The notes under the pieces are model-generated. The model was not told the DNA's origin and did not search any database. It saw nothing but the letters and a program-made list of their open reading frames with translations. Made by a program: the position numbers and the translations under genes. From Holophagales bacterium UBA2201 (GTDB lineage Bacteria; Acidobacteriota; Thermoanaerobaculia; UBA2201): a stretch of 5,837 bases of DNA. The stretch's first letter is position 1. Each line of letters starts with the position of its first letter. The stretch covers positions 38,746-44,582 of the forward strand of contig DCUZ01000038.1 of assembly GCA_002327305.1 (NCBI GenBank), in the 5' to 3' direction. Shown in pieces: positions 5,519 through 5,837 of this stretch.

Positions 5519-5541
5519 CAAATTGTGATGGTGCCGAAGGG

Positions 5542-5837
5542 CTACGCCGATTTCCGCTCGTAGTAATGCTGGAGGCCGCCGAGAACAGGGACGGATACGA
5601 TTTCGCCGCTCTTGTGGTTTTTGCAATTTTGCGGGATCGGCGTCATCTGGCCGATCCCCTGATGGGGCCGGTGGGCGTTGTAAAAGGCGACATACTCCCG
5701 GAGAATGCGGAACAACTGGCGTTCGCCGAAGATCAGGCACTGATCCAGGCATTCCCTGCGCACGGTCCGCACGAACCGCTCGGCGATGGCGTTGAATTTG
5801 GGCGCCCGGATGGGGGCGACCAGATTGCGCGTCCCGC
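5542..5837 (-). CDS. C-terminal part of an rve-type (DDE) IS transposase, cut by the window edge
   Basis: On the minus strand the frame is open from the right edge of the window to a TAG at 5544-5542, about 97 codons. It reads NLVAPIRAPKFNAIAERF, then VRTVRRECLDQCLIFGER, then LREYVAFYNAHRPHQGIG, and ends HYYERKSA. This is the last third of a retroviral-integrase-fold transposase of the IS481 or IS3-like type. The Glu in NAIAERF (5781-5779) is the expected third catalytic residue. The ending GEIVSVPVLGGLQHYYER is usual for this group. The GTG at 5772 is internal, not a start. The frame is intact in this window, so the gene may be complete beyond the edge. Its terminal inverted repeat should lie shortly below 5542 but cannot be located without the other end. 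Confidence 0.9.
   Translation of the reverse strand, partial: GTRNLVAPIRAPKFNAIAERFVRTVRRECLDQCLIFGERQLFRILREYVAFYNAHRPHQGIGQMTPIPQNCKNHKSGEIVSVPVLGGLQHYYERKSA

Noticed and set aside
5159..5563. 134-codon plus-strand open frame
   Set aside because: It is an out-of-frame overlap with the end of the nuclease-like gene, rich in Thr/Ser/Pro, with no convincing start signal.
5006..5752. 248-codon minus-strand open frame overlapping the rve transposase
   Set aside because: It is in a different frame from the recognisable transposase end and crosses the nuclease-like gene. Its composition is Arg/Pro/Ser low-complexity.

Overview
The window is an accessory stretch from a Gram-negative bacterium. 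Two genes encode Sec signal peptides, and the REP-type and IS4-type elements fit a proteobacterium or a related environmental lineage. I cannot name a genus from sequence alone. Base composition is a mosaic. The gene block at about 2026-3850 is clearly AT-rich. The RAYT gene (1341-2012) and everything from 4141 onward are GC-rich. This points to pieces of different origin joined by mobile elements.

Layout, left to right. (1) The last 35 codons of a gene that enters from the left (1-110) are followed 29 bases later by a small acidic protein (140-472). This resembles a toxin C-terminus followed by its immunity gene. (2) The first 40% or so of an IS4-family (DUF4372-type) transposase is present, with its ribosome binding site buried in a 9-bp hairpin. 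It is cut off at 1215-1217. (3) The cut falls at the end of a REP-associated tyrosine transposase (RAYT) element, 1215-2025. The element has two direct copies of a 19-bp motif on the left and one inverted copy on the right. (4) The right end of that element abuts a gene tail with no start (2026-2394) that carries a zinc-peptidase HELIH motif. The tail overlaps by ATGA a secreted beta-domain plus helical protein (2391-3410). That gene is followed closely by a small secreted protein with a GspG-like C-terminal motif (3422-3847). (5) A 98-bp MITE-like element (3871-3968) is flanked by the 5-bp direct repeat ACAGT. Removing it restores another copy of the RAYT-type motif. (6) A 416-residue protein (4141-5391) shows the spaced catalytic residues of a PD-(D/E)xK nuclease. 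(7) Facing it on the minus strand is the 3' part of an rve-type (DDE) transposase that runs off the right edge.

The best unifying reading is inference. The left two thirds would be the remains of a polymorphic-toxin or effector locus: two headless toxin-like C-termini, each followed by candidate immunity genes, broken up by IS insertion and a RAYT-associated deletion. The HELIH peptidase tail with its two exported partner genes, and the solitary PD-(D/E)xK protein, are the two places most likely to hold undescribed biology.
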